Source of the DNA: Microbaculum sp051390635 | Lineage (GTDB): Bacteria > Pseudomonadota > Alphaproteobacteria > Rhizobiales > Tepidamorphaceae | Direction of reading: 5' to 3' | DNA length: 64,000 bases | Assembly (NCBI RefSeq): GCF_051390635.1 | Contig: NZ_JBPODT010000002.1 | Location: forward strand, 248,001-312,000 | Shown: positions 33,153-41,325 of the stretch, piece after piece | Layout of the letters: every line of letters starts with the position of its first letter | Numbering within the stretch: position 1 is the stretch's first letter | Program-made: the position numbers and the translations under genes | The notes under the pieces: generated by a model | The model's input: the letters and a program-made list of their open reading frames with translations, nothing else | What the model was told of the DNA's origin: nothing | Databases searched by the model: none

Positions 33153-33864
33153 AGTTGACCGTGTCGTCAAACGGTTCGGCGGCATCTCCGCCGCCAACGA
33201 CCTGACTTTCTCGGTCGGCCAGGGCGAGTCGCTCGGCCTGATCGGTCCCAACGGCGCCGGCAAGACCACGGTGTTCAGCCTCATCATGGGCGAGCACCGA
33301 CAGAATTCCGGCGCGATCCGGCTTAAGGGGCAAGACATATCCGCGCTGCCGACCTACGAGCGCATCAAGCGCGGGGTGGCGCGCACCTATCAGGTGCCGC
33401 GTCCGTTCGGCGAGATCAACGTCGCCGAGAACATCCGCGTCGGCCTGATGCCGGACAGCATCCGGCTGATGCTGACCGAGGGGCCGGACCCGGCGGCCGA
33501 GCTGGAGCTGGCCCGCAGCGTCGGCTTCGACGCCGGCGATCTGGCGCGCAAGCCGAGCGAGCTGTCGATGGGCGACCTGCGCAAGCTGGAGCTGGCCCGT
33601 ACGCTCGCCACGGCGCCGCAGATCATCCTGCTCGACGAGGTCTTCGCCGGCCTGACTGTCGGCGAGATCGGGCAGATTTCGGAACTGCTCGCCCGCAAGC
33701 GCGCGGAAGGCATGACCTTCATCATCGTCAGCCACGACCTGCGCTCGCTGGAACCCCTGATCGACCGCGCCGTCGTCATGACCTTCGGCCAGGTGATCGC
33801 GGCGGGCACGTTCCACGACGTGATGAGCGACGAGAAGGTGCGCGCGGCCTATCTCGGCCACTGA
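33136..33864 (+). CDS. livG: Branched-chain amino acid-type ABC ATPase LivG
   Basis: This 242-aa ATPase has Walker A GPNGAGKTT near residue 38, the Liv-type segment RGVARTYQVPRPFGEINVAENIRVGL, an unusual signature LSMGDLRKLELART in place of LSxGxQR, Walker B IILLDEVFAGLT and a switch His in VSHDLRSLE. GTG 33136 is used because GGAGG precedes it and the N-terminus then matches LivG (TPLLEVDRVVKRFGG). The loop between Walker A and the signature is shorter than in typical LivG. It energises the importer with LivF. Confidence 0.9.
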   Translation: MTPLLEVDRVVKRFGGISAANDLTFSVGQGESLGLIGPNGAGKTTVFSLIMGEHRQNSGAIRLKGQDISALPTYERIKRGVARTYQVPRPFGEINVAENIRVGLMPDSIRLMLTEGPDPAAELELARSVGFDAGDLARKPSELSMGDLRKLELARTLATAPQIILLDEVFAGLTVGEIGQISELLARKRAEGMTFIIVSHDLRSLEPLIDRAVVMTFGQVIAAGTFHDVMSDEKVRAAYLGH

Positions 33865-33888
33865 CGCAATCGGGAGACCCGTTCGGCG

Positions 33889-34593
33889 ATGGCACTTCTG
33901 GAGATCGAAAGCCTGAGCGCCTATTACGGAATGGCGCGGTCCCTGAACGACGTCTCGCTGTCGGTGAACGAGGGCGAGATCGTCGCCATCATCGGGCCGA
34001 ACGGCGCCGGCAAGTCGACGCTGTTCGATTCGATCATGGGCATGACCAGGACGACCGGCTCGATCCGGCTGAACGGCGTCGAGCTGACGGCGATGCAGCC
34101 CGCCGACATCGTCCGGCTCGGCGTCGGCTACGCGCCCGAGCGCGCCCACCTGTTCCCGTACATGAGCGTGCGCGACAACCTGCTCGTCGGCGCCTACACC
34201 GCCCGCGGCGACATCGACGGCAATCTCGCGCTGGTGCACGGCCTGTTCCCGGTTCTGCTGGAGCGCCGCGACCAGGAAACCTCCACCCAGAGCGGCGGCG
34301 AGCGCCAGATGTGCTCTCTCGGCCGCGCCCTGATGACGAGCCCGAAGGTCCTGCTGGTCGACGAACCGACGATCGGCCTGGCGCCGAAGATCTGCAACGA
34401 CATCGCCGCCGCTCTGCGCAAGCTCAACCGGGAGACCGGCCTGACCATCGTCATCACCGAGCAGAACGTGAACTTCGCGATGACCCTGGCCGGCTATCTG
34501 CACGTTCTGGAAACCGGCGAGATCCGCACCCGCGGCACCGTCGCCGAGCTTCAGTCGGACGAGGAGCTCAACAGGGCCTATTTCGGCCAATAG
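33889..34593 (+). CDS. livF: Branched-chain amino acid-type ABC ATPase LivF
   Basis: This 234-aa ATPase reads LLEIESLSAYYGMARSLNDVSLSVNEGEIVAIIGPNGAGKSTLFDSIMGM. It has the signature QSGGERQMCSLGRAL and Walker B VLLVDEPTIGLAP, then TEQNVNFAMTLAGYLHVLETGEI. It ends with SDEELNRAYFGQ, as in full-length LivF. It is the last gene of the importer operon. The final 78 bases plus 46 downstream bases recur at 44560-44683, which shows that a copy of this gene end lies 10,044 bases away beyond the inserted module. Confidence 0.92.
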   Translation: MALLEIESLSAYYGMARSLNDVSLSVNEGEIVAIIGPNGAGKSTLFDSIMGMTRTTGSIRLNGVELTAMQPADIVRLGVGYAPERAHLFPYMSVRDNLLVGAYTARGDIDGNLALVHGLFPVLLERRDQETSTQSGGERQMCSLGRALMTSPKVLLVDEPTIGLAPKICNDIAAALRKLNRETGLTIVITEQNVNFAMTLAGYLHVLETGEIRTRGTVAELQSDEELNRAYFGQ

Positions 34594-34639
34594 GGGCTGT
34601 GCCGGACGACGAGCTTCCATTTCCGCCCGGTTTGCGCGT
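34516..34639 (+). repeat. Direct repeat A: livF 3' end plus downstream flank
   Basis: This 124-base segment matches 44560-44683 without gaps at 113 positions (about 91%). It covers the last 78 bases of livF and 46 bases beyond. It marks the left border of the 34.6-44.6 kb catabolic module. Confidence 0.85.
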
Positions 34640-34933
34640 GGGACTGCCGCCTGGAAACACGACTTGCCGCGCCCGCGTAACCCGGGATTTGATGCCCGAA
34701 GGGCGGTCTCCCGCACGACAAAAACAGCAATAGAAGCCGCGATCTACGGTAACCGGGAGCGTCGGCGGACTAAACGGCGCCAGGTCGACGAGGCCCGAAT
34801 TGCACGTGATGCGGACGCCAATGTCCGCGATAGCGGGCGCTCTGGCGATTTCCTCTGGCCACGATTGACAGAGGCGAGGCCGGCTGTAATAGTCCTAACA
34901 ATAGAACGTTATTACAATCGTGAGACGCGGGAT
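34594..34933. other. Intergenic region at the start of the inserted module
   Basis: This is a 340-base gap after livF. The first 46 bases belong to repeat A. Base composition then becomes more AT-rich towards 34890-34920, where TAACAATAGAACGTTATTAC forms a weak, imperfect dyad that may be part of the GMC oxidoreductase promoter. No protein-like frame is present before the flavoprotein. Confidence 0.5.
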
Positions 34934-36622
34934 TTGAACCCTCTCCAGCTCCCGAATTACGACTATATCATAGTCGGGGCCGGCTCCGCCGGTTGCGTGC
35001 TGGCAAACCGGTTGTCCGCAGACCCGGAAAACCGGGTATTGCTCCTGGAAGCAGGGGGAAGCGACCGCAATTTCTGGCTGAAGCTTCCTGTCGGCTACTT
35101 TCGGTCCATCAACGACAAGCGTTTTTCCCGTCATTTCAAGACCGAGGCGCAAGGCGGAACGGCCTGCCGGGAAATCAACTGGCCCAGAGGTCGTGTGATC
35201 GGCGGGTCGAGTTCCATCAACGGCCTGATTTTCATTCGCGGCCAACACCACGACTTCGACCGCTGGGAGGAAATGGGTGCCACGGGGTGGAGCTACCGCG
35301 AGGTCTTGCCGCATTTCCGCAGTCTCGAGACCTTCGGCGGCGAACCCAGCCAACTCCGCGGCGCCTACGGCGAAATGCCGGTTTCCGTCCTGCGCAACAA
35401 TCATCCGTTTTGTTCGGCCTGGGTCGAGGCGGCCAATCAATACGGGATGCCGCGCAACAACGACTTCAACGGTGAAACCACCGAGGGAGCAGGGTCCTAT
35501 CAGCTGTCGATCGGAAAACGCTGGCGCGCGAGTGCCGCACGCGCGTTTCTGCAGCCTGTCCTGGACCGCCCCAATCTCACTTTGATGAGCCGTGTGCTGG
35601 TTTCGAGGGTCCTGATCGAAGAAGGAAGCGGCGGGACGACGCCGCGGGCGGTCGGTGTCGAATGGCACGAGGATGGTCGCAAGGCAGAAGCGTTTGCCGC
35701 GCGCGAAGTCATCCTGTGCGCGGGCGCGATTCAGTCGCCGCAATTGCTGCAGCTGTCCGGAATCGGGCCGGATGACGTGCTGGAGAAAGCCGGCGTCCGG
35801 CAAATCGTTTCCAGTCCCGGCGTCGGTGGAAATCTCCAGGACCATTATCAGATGCGAACCATCGTTCGCATGAAGAAGCCGATCTCGTTGAACGACGACG
35901 TGCGCAATCCCTTCAGGCTGGCGCGGATGGGCATCGACTGGCTTCTGTACGGGCGCGGGCCTCTCACAATCGGCGCCGGCCAGGTCGGAGGTGCCACATC
36001 GACCAAATACGCCGATCCTGGCCGCCCGGATGTCCAGTTCAACGTAATGCCGCTCTCGGTGGACAAGCCGGGCGATCCGCTTCACCGCTATTCCGGGTTC
36101 ACGGCCGCGGTCTGGCAATGTCATCCGGAATCGCGTGGTCGTGTGGATATCGTGTCCGACGATCCGGCAGCCGCCCCCCGCATCGTGACGAATTACCTGT
36201 CCACCGAACGCGACTGCGCGACGCTGGTCGAAGGCGTGAAGATCCTGCGGGAAATCTACCGCCAGCCGGCGTTCAGGGACCTGTGGGACGAGGAAATCGT
36301 CCCCGGCCCGTCGGCGAAAAGCGACGAGGAAATTCTCGACGCGGCCCGCAGGGGCGGCGGCACCGTCTACCATCCGGTGGGGACCTGTCGCATCGGTAGC
36401 GACGAGGCCGCCGTCGTCGATCCCGATCTGCGCGTCCGGGGCGTGGCGGGCCTTCGGGTCGTCGATGCCTCGGTCATGCCCCGCATCACATCCGCCAACA
36501 CCAATGCGCCGACGCTCATGATCGCGGAGAAGGCCTCGTCGATCATCCGGGAGCAGGCAAAGCATCACGGGCAACAGGCCCGTGGCGGCCGACGGTCCCG
36601 CAACACCGGGAAATCGACATGA
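34934..36622 (+). CDS. GMC family oxidoreductase (choline dehydrogenase-like)
   Basis: This 562-aa flavoprotein has FAD motif YDYIIVGAGSAGCVLANRLS near the N-terminus, GMC signature 1 NWPRGRVIGGSSSINGLIFIRG, signature 2 GAIQSPQLLQLSGIGP, and the C-terminal YHPVGTCRIG with HPVGTCR active-site His and ANTNAPTLMIAEKAS. It would oxidise a primary or polyol alcohol to an aldehyde with FAD. TTG 34934 is taken as start because it gives the normal length; the frame is open further upstream but not protein-like. It is the first gene of a module with a TRAP transporter and an aldehyde dehydrogenase. Codon use is less G+C-rich than in the Liv genes before it. Confidence 0.85.
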   Translation: MNPLQLPNYDYIIVGAGSAGCVLANRLSADPENRVLLLEAGGSDRNFWLKLPVGYFRSINDKRFSRHFKTEAQGGTACREINWPRGRVIGGSSSINGLIFIRGQHHDFDRWEEMGATGWSYREVLPHFRSLETFGGEPSQLRGAYGEMPVSVLRNNHPFCSAWVEAANQYGMPRNNDFNGETTEGAGSYQLSIGKRWRASAARAFLQPVLDRPNLTLMSRVLVSRVLIEEGSGGTTPRAVGVEWHEDGRKAEAFAAREVILCAGAIQSPQLLQLSGIGPDDVLEKAGVRQIVSSPGVGGNLQDHYQMRTIVRMKKPISLNDDVRNPFRLARMGIDWLLYGRGPLTIGAGQVGGATSTKYADPGRPDVQFNVMPLSVDKPGDPLHRYSGFTAAVWQCHPESRGRVDIVSDDPAAAPRIVTNYLSTERDCATLVEGVKILREIYRQPAFRDLWDEEIVPGPSAKSDEEILDAARRGGGTVYHPVGTCRIGSDEAAVVDPDLRVRGVAGLRVVDASVMPRITSANTNAPTLMIAEKASSIIREQAKHHGQQARGGRRSRNTGKST

Positions 36623-36674
36623 CCGTCTAACTGAATTTCACCGCTGGTTCGAAAAACAAACGGGAGGACTGACA

Positions 36675-37739
36675 ATGCTTAAAGTAATCCGAAACCTGCT
36701 CTGCGCGAGCGTCGCGAGCGCAAGCCTGGCATTCGGCGCATATGCGGCTGACGAACCCAATCCGATCGACTGGACGTCGGCGCCGGAAGTCGACGGCCAG
36801 CAGATCATGAAGCTGGGGCATTCCGTCAACATGGTCTGGTCGTCGCACACCGCGACGCTCAAGCGCTTTGCCGAACTCGTCCAGATCTACACCAACAACG
36901 AGATCAAGGCGGAGATCTTCCCGGGCGCGCAGCTTGGCGGCGAGCGCGAAATGATGCAGCAGGCGCGCCAGGGCGTCCTGCAGGTGACATTGCCGGCAAC
37001 CAACAATGCCGCGGCACTGGCACCGACGCTGAACGTGTTCATCCTGCCGTATCTGGCGACGTCCACCGATGAGGTGAACTGCCTTCAGGACAAGATCACG
37101 CCGTTGATCGTCGACAAGGTTATCGAGGAGGCGGGAACGCGTATCGTCGGTTGGGAAAACTCCGGTTGGCGCGCCTTCTTCTACAAGTCCGACGACCCGA
37201 TCGAGAAACCCTCCGATCTGGCGAACCTCAAGATGCGCGTCCCGCCGAACCCCATCATGATCGCCTCCTACGAGGCATGGGGCGGCAATCCGACTCCGCT
37301 CGCGTGGAACGAACTCTACAACGCCCTGCAGCAGGGTGTCGTGGAAGGCGGCGACAATCCGGTAACCGACGTGATCGGCATGAAGTTTCATGAGGTCATC
37401 AACCGGATGACCAAGTTCCACTACACCATCCTGACCCATCCCATCATGGTGTCGGAGCGCTGGTTCCAGTCGCTGTCGCCCGAACACCAGGAAGCCGTCC
37501 TGCGCGCCGGCAGGGAGGCCACCGACTACATTCGCTGGTGGCAGCCGATCGATGAGGCGAACTGGTGGCAGCAGGCCGAGGACGCCGGTGTGACCATCAC
37601 CGAGATCGAGGACGAATCCGAGTGGATCGAAAAGGCCCGCGCCATCTGGCCGGACTACTACGACTCGCTCGGCGAGAACGGTGAGGAACTGGCACAGACG
37701 GCACTCAAGCTGGTCGAAGAGTGCAAGGCCGAAATGTAG
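36675..37739 (+). CDS. TRAP transporter substrate-binding protein (DctP family)
   Basis: This 354-aa periplasmic receptor has signal peptide MLKVIRNLLCASVASASLAFGAYA and the DctP fold: HTATLKRFAELVQIYTNNEIKAEIFPGAQLGGEREMMQQARQGVLQVT, PSDLANLKMRVPPNPIMIASYEAWGGNPTPLAWNELYNALQQGVVEGGDNPV. The conserved Arg before VPPNP normally salt-bridges the carboxylate of an organic or sugar acid ligand. GGGAGG at 36662 supports ATG 36675. A 13-bp perfect hairpin follows the stop, then the two membrane subunits. A sugar acid ligand would fit the dehydratase genes downstream. Confidence 0.92.
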   Translation: MLKVIRNLLCASVASASLAFGAYAADEPNPIDWTSAPEVDGQQIMKLGHSVNMVWSSHTATLKRFAELVQIYTNNEIKAEIFPGAQLGGEREMMQQARQGVLQVTLPATNNAAALAPTLNVFILPYLATSTDEVNCLQDKITPLIVDKVIEEAGTRIVGWENSGWRAFFYKSDDPIEKPSDLANLKMRVPPNPIMIASYEAWGGNPTPLAWNELYNALQQGVVEGGDNPVTDVIGMKFHEVINRMTKFHYTILTHPIMVSERWFQSLSPEHQEAVLRAGREATDYIRWWQPIDEANWWQQAEDAGVTITEIEDESEWIEKARAIWPDYYDSLGENGEELAQTALKLVEECKAEM

Positions 37740-37749
37740 TCTGAACCGG

Positions 37750-37781
37750 AATGGACCGGCATCTCCGCATGCCGGTCCATT
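37750..37781 (+). promoter_or_regulatory. Intercistronic hairpin after the TRAP receptor gene
   Basis: AATGGACCGGCAT pairs perfectly with ATGCCGGTCCATT (13 bp) around a 6-base loop, 10 bases after the receptor stop. No T-tract follows. The apparent ATG at 37751 lies inside the stem, which argues against it as the dctQ start. Confidence 0.8.
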
Positions 37782-37810
37782 CGACCCGGACCGAACACGG
37801 AAGACAGACC

Positions 37811-38317
37811 GTGCGCCACTTCGCCATCCGACTTATCTATGCCGCCGCGGCGTTGTTTCTGGCCCTCATGGTGAGCTCCCTGATGCTGCAGATCGTGGCA
37901 CGGGAATTCAAGCTGCCAGTCGACTGGACAGAAGAGATGTCCCGCTTCGCGTTTATCTCAATGGTGTTTCTTGCAAGCGCCTACGCGACAATTAAGCGAA
38001 GGCATCTCAGGGTCAGCGTATTTTCGGACTTCATCGCGAGGCGGATCGGCAATCGAGCGGTCGCGGCCTTTCATCTGACCATCCTGTTCGGCTTCGATTC
38101 CGTCATGGTCTGGTACAGCGGCTACAATTTCGTCGATGGCCTTCAGTTCGCCAATATCTCTCCGGCGCTGGGCTTCAACCAGAACATCCTGTTCGCGGCC
38201 ATGTGCCTCGGTTTCGGGGCGTCGGCGCTGGTCAATCTGACCGATCTGGTGGCGGTCCTGACTGGACGCGGCGACGGAACGCTCGACGGCGGCCGTCCGA
38301 AGGAGCGGCACGCATGA
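37811..38317 (+). CDS. TRAP transporter small permease (DctQ family)
   Basis: This 168-aa protein has four membrane helices: FAIRLIYAAAALFLALMVSSLMLQIVARE, FAFISMVFLASAYATI, FHLTILFGFDSVMVWYSGY and NILFAAMCLGFGASALVNLTDLV. The DctQ motif VDWTEEMSRFAFISMVF lies between helices 1 and 2. GTG 37811, with GGAAGAC upstream, is preferred to ATG 37751, which lies in the hairpin stem. The stop overlaps the dctM start (ATGA). It links the receptor to the large permease; no catalytic role. Confidence 0.85.
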   Translation: MRHFAIRLIYAAAALFLALMVSSLMLQIVAREFKLPVDWTEEMSRFAFISMVFLASAYATIKRRHLRVSVFSDFIARRIGNRAVAAFHLTILFGFDSVMVWYSGYNFVDGLQFANISPALGFNQNILFAAMCLGFGASALVNLTDLVAVLTGRGDGTLDGGRPKERHA

Positions 38318-39603
38318 GCGACGTTACCCTTGCCCTTGCCGTTCTCTTCCCGGTCCTGCTTCTGCTGGGCGTGCCGATCTATGCCGCGCTCGGCATAACC
38401 GGACTGGTGGTCACGTGGCTGACCAACGTGCCGCTGGTTTTTGCCACACAGTCCATCCTCAACGGTCTCGACAATTTTCCGCTGCTGGCGATTCCGGCGT
38501 TCATCCTCGCCGGAAACCTGATGGAATCGGGCGGCATCACGAACGATATCATCCGCATCTTCCGCCGCTCCTTCGGTCACGTTCCCGGGTCGCTCGGTAT
38601 CGTCACCATCCTGTCTTGCATGTTCTTTGCCGCGATCTCGGGATCGGGGCCGGGAACGGTGGCGGCAATCGGCGCGATCATGATTCCGGCGATGATCCGG
38701 CAGGGCTATCCGGCCCCGTACTCCGCAGCCGTCTCGGCCACGGGCGGAACGCTTGGCGTGCTCATCCCGCCGTCCAACCCGATGATCATCTACGCGATCA
38801 TCGCGAACGTCTCGGTCACCGATCTTTTTGCCGCCGGCATGTTGCCGGGCCTGATCGTCGGGCTAACGCTTGCCGCAGTTGCCTATTTTGCCGCACGCCG
38901 GTCCGGTGCCGTCGTCACCCAAGTGCAGGGCGAACAGGAACAGGACTCCGTCGCCAGCCTGATGTGGCAGGGCAAGTGGGCCCTGGCGATGCCGCCCATC
39001 GTGCTCGGGGGCATCTACACCGGCCTGTTCACGCCGGTCGAGGCCTCGGTGGTCGCCGTTGCCTACGCGCTCGTGATCTCTTTGGTCGTCTATCGCACCA
39101 TGACCTGGGAAGGCTTCAATCGCGCTTTCGAGGGCGCGGTGCTCATGGGCGGCGCACTGATGATCGTCGTCGCGTGCTCGACCCTGTTCGCGCGCACCAT
39201 CACGCTTGAACGCATTCCGCAGGAACTGGTCGAGCTGTTTTCCCTGGTATCGTCTGAACCGCTGGTGATCCTGCTTCTGATCAACATCTTGTTGCTCATC
39301 ATCGGAACGTTCATGGAGACGATATCGGCAATCATCATCCTGGCGCCGATCCTGGTTCCGCTGGTTCGCAATTTCGGTATCGACCCGGTCCACTTCGGGA
39401 TCATCCTGATCATCAATATCGAGATCGCGTTCCTGACTCCGCCACTCGGCGTCAATCTCTTCGTCGGCTCCCAGATAGCCGGCGTGTCGATCGAAAAGGT
39501 CTTCCGCGCAATTCTCCCGTTCATCGTAGCTTTGATCGGCCTGCTGGCGCTCATCACCCTGGTGCCGGGACTTAGCCTGCTGATTCCTTCGCTTCTGCGG
39601 TGA
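38314..39603 (+). CDS. TRAP transporter large permease (DctM family)
   Basis: This 429-aa integral membrane protein has about twelve hydrophobic segments and the DctM patterns LAIPAFILAGNLMESGGITNDIIRIFRRSFGHVPGSLGIVTILSCMFFAAISGSGPGTVAAIGAIMIPAM, ATGGTLGVLIPPSNPMIIYAIIANVSVTDLFAAGMLPGLIVG and LLIIGTFMETISAIIILAPILVPL. It is the Na+-coupled transport subunit. ATG 38314 overlaps the dctQ stop. The aldehyde dehydrogenase gene starts 22 bases later, so transport and catabolism are probably one transcript. Confidence 0.93.
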   Translation: MSDVTLALAVLFPVLLLLGVPIYAALGITGLVVTWLTNVPLVFATQSILNGLDNFPLLAIPAFILAGNLMESGGITNDIIRIFRRSFGHVPGSLGIVTILSCMFFAAISGSGPGTVAAIGAIMIPAMIRQGYPAPYSAAVSATGGTLGVLIPPSNPMIIYAIIANVSVTDLFAAGMLPGLIVGLTLAAVAYFAARRSGAVVTQVQGEQEQDSVASLMWQGKWALAMPPIVLGGIYTGLFTPVEASVVAVAYALVISLVVYRTMTWEGFNRAFEGAVLMGGALMIVVACSTLFARTITLERIPQELVELFSLVSSEPLVILLLINILLLIIGTFMETISAIIILAPILVPLVRNFGIDPVHFGIILIINIEIAFLTPPLGVNLFVGSQIAGVSIEKVFRAILPFIVALIGLLALITLVPGLSLLIPSLLR

Positions 39604-39625
39604 TGGCCCCCGAAAAGGAACAACT

Positions 39626-41062
39626 ATGCCCTACGAAACTCTTGAACTGCTGATCGACGGCGAATGGACGTCGGGCACGTCCGGCAAATCGGAAACCGTG
39701 ACGAACCCGGCAACCGAAGAAAGCCTCGGTGAACTGCCGCTGGCCTCGATTGCCGACCTGGACCGGGCGCTGGACGCCAGCGCGCGCGGGTTCGAGGTCT
39801 GGAGCAGGACGCCGGCGATCAAGCGTCAGCAGATCATGGAACAAGCCGCCCGATTGCTGGAAGAGCGGTCGGACGACATTGCCCGCAACCTGACGATGGA
39901 TATGGGAAAACCGCTGGCCGAAGCGAAGCTCGAACTGACCTTCGCCATCGACGTGCTGCGCTGGTATGGCGAGGAGGGCAAGCGCATGTATGGCCGCCTG
40001 GTGCCGGCCCGCATGCCCGGCCTGCGCCAGATGGTAATGCGCGAGCCGGTTGGACCGACGCTGGCGTTCGTCGCGTGGAATTTCCCGGCCAATAATGTCA
40101 TGCGCAAGGTCGCGGGCGCCCTGGGCGCCGGCTGCTCCATGATCATCAAGCCTTCTGAGGAGACCCCGTCGACCGCCATCGCGATCGGCCGGGCCCTGCA
40201 GGATGCGGGTCTGCCGGATGGCGTCCTGAACATCGTGTTCGGCGATCCCGCGGAAGTGTCCAGCCATCTCATCGCTTCACCCGTGGCGAAGAAGGTCTCC
40301 TTCACCGGGTCGGTCGAGGTCGGCAAGCACCTGCAGAAACTGGCCGCCGATACACTGAAGCGCTGCACGCTGGAACTTGGCGGCCATGCACCGGTTCTGG
40401 TGTTCGATGATGCCGATGTGCAGCGTGCCGCGAAGATGTGCGCCGCCGGCAAGTTCCGGAACGCCGGCCAGGTTTGCATCAGTCCGACGCGCTTCCTGGT
40501 TCAGGAGGATGCTGTCGAGGAATTCACCCAGGTCATGGTGCGGGAAGCCGAGGCGCTGAAGGTCGGCAACGGCCTCGATGAAGACACGACGATGGGGCCG
40601 CTGATCGGCGAGCGGCGGCTGCCGGTCATGGAAGGTTTTGTGGCGGACGCGGTAGAGCACGGCGCAAGCGTTCTGACCGGCGGCGCGCGCCTGGGCAATC
40701 AGGGGCATTTCTTCGCCCCCACGGTGCTTGGGAACGTCACCGACGAGGCGCGGATCATGAACGACGAGCCCTTCGGTCCGATCGCACCGATTTCGTCGTT
40801 CAAATCGCTGGACGAGGGCATCGAGCGCGCCAACCGTCTGCCCTTCGGGCTTGCGGCATATGCCTTCGCGGGAAGCGAGCGGACGATCTCGGCGTTGGGC
40901 GCGCGCATGGAAGCCGGCATGGTGGGTATCAACTCGCTGGTGGTGTCGACGCCCGAGACGCCGTTCGGCGGCATCGAGGATTCCGGCTACGGCTCGGAAG
41001 GTGGGATCGAGGGGCTCGAAGTCTTCACCCGCGTGCGGCTCGTAACCGAGACGACGGTTTGA
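39626..41062 (+). CDS. NAD(P)-dependent aldehyde dehydrogenase (succinate/2-oxoglutarate semialdehyde type)
   Basis: This 478-aa enzyme has the general base E250 in TLELGGHAPVLVF, catalytic C284 in FRNAGQVCISPTRFLV, WNFPANNVMRKVAGALGAGCSMIIKPSEETP for the cofactor and NDEPFGPIAPI near the C-terminus. The GGHAPV and GQVCISPTRF forms are common in alphaproteobacterial succinate- and 2-oxoglutarate-semialdehyde dehydrogenases, the last step of non-phosphorylating sugar-acid pathways. It could instead oxidise the aldehyde made by the GMC enzyme. The stop overlaps the next start by one base. Unlike the enzyme at 26156 it is non-acylating. Confidence 0.88.
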   Translation: MPYETLELLIDGEWTSGTSGKSETVTNPATEESLGELPLASIADLDRALDASARGFEVWSRTPAIKRQQIMEQAARLLEERSDDIARNLTMDMGKPLAEAKLELTFAIDVLRWYGEEGKRMYGRLVPARMPGLRQMVMREPVGPTLAFVAWNFPANNVMRKVAGALGAGCSMIIKPSEETPSTAIAIGRALQDAGLPDGVLNIVFGDPAEVSSHLIASPVAKKVSFTGSVEVGKHLQKLAADTLKRCTLELGGHAPVLVFDDADVQRAAKMCAAGKFRNAGQVCISPTRFLVQEDAVEEFTQVMVREAEALKVGNGLDEDTTMGPLIGERRLPVMEGFVADAVEHGASVLTGGARLGNQGHFFAPTVLGNVTDEARIMNDEPFGPIAPISSFKSLDEGIERANRLPFGLAAYAFAGSERTISALGARMEAGMVGINSLVVSTPETPFGGIEDSGYGSEGGIEGLEVFTRVRLVTETTV

Positions 41063-41325
41063 TGAACAAGGGGGAATTCAGGCGCGTCCTCGTCGTCGAT
41101 GCGGCGGACAATGTCGGAACCGTGATCGATGACAGGACGGATCTGCTCGCCCATTCCGGCGGCCCGGTCGAAGCGGGCGTCCCCTATGGCCACAAGATCG
41201 CGCTGCAGGACATCGGGTGCGGCGGGGCGGTCATAAAGTACGGCGTCACGATCGGCACCGCCACAAAGCCGATCTCGGCCGGTGCGCATGTTCACGTCCA
41301 CAATGTTTCGGAGCCGGATGAATGA
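41062..41325 (+). CDS. UxaA-family dehydratase small subunit (SAF domain)
   Basis: This 87-aa protein is a stand-alone SAF domain: FRRVLVVDAADNVGTVIDD, then GVPYGHKIALQDIGCGGAVIKYGVTIGTATKPISAGAHVHVHNV. In altronate/galactarate dehydratases and in sulfolactate sulfo-lyase (SuyA) this small domain pairs with the large catalytic subunit encoded next. The conserved GHKIAL and YG.xIG.A segments are intact. Its start overlaps the aldehyde dehydrogenase stop and its stop overlaps the large subunit start (ATGA), so stoichiometry is translationally coupled. ATG 41062 is preferred to the adjacent TTG 41059. Confidence 0.88.
   Translation: MNKGEFRRVLVVDAADNVGTVIDDRTDLLAHSGGPVEAGVPYGHKIALQDIGCGGAVIKYGVTIGTATKPISAGAHVHVHNVSEPDE

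Noticed and set aside
37751..37810. ATG 37751 as the dctQ start
   Set aside because: It is inside a 13-bp hairpin stem with no ribosome site; GTG 37811 gives a normal DctQ N-terminus.
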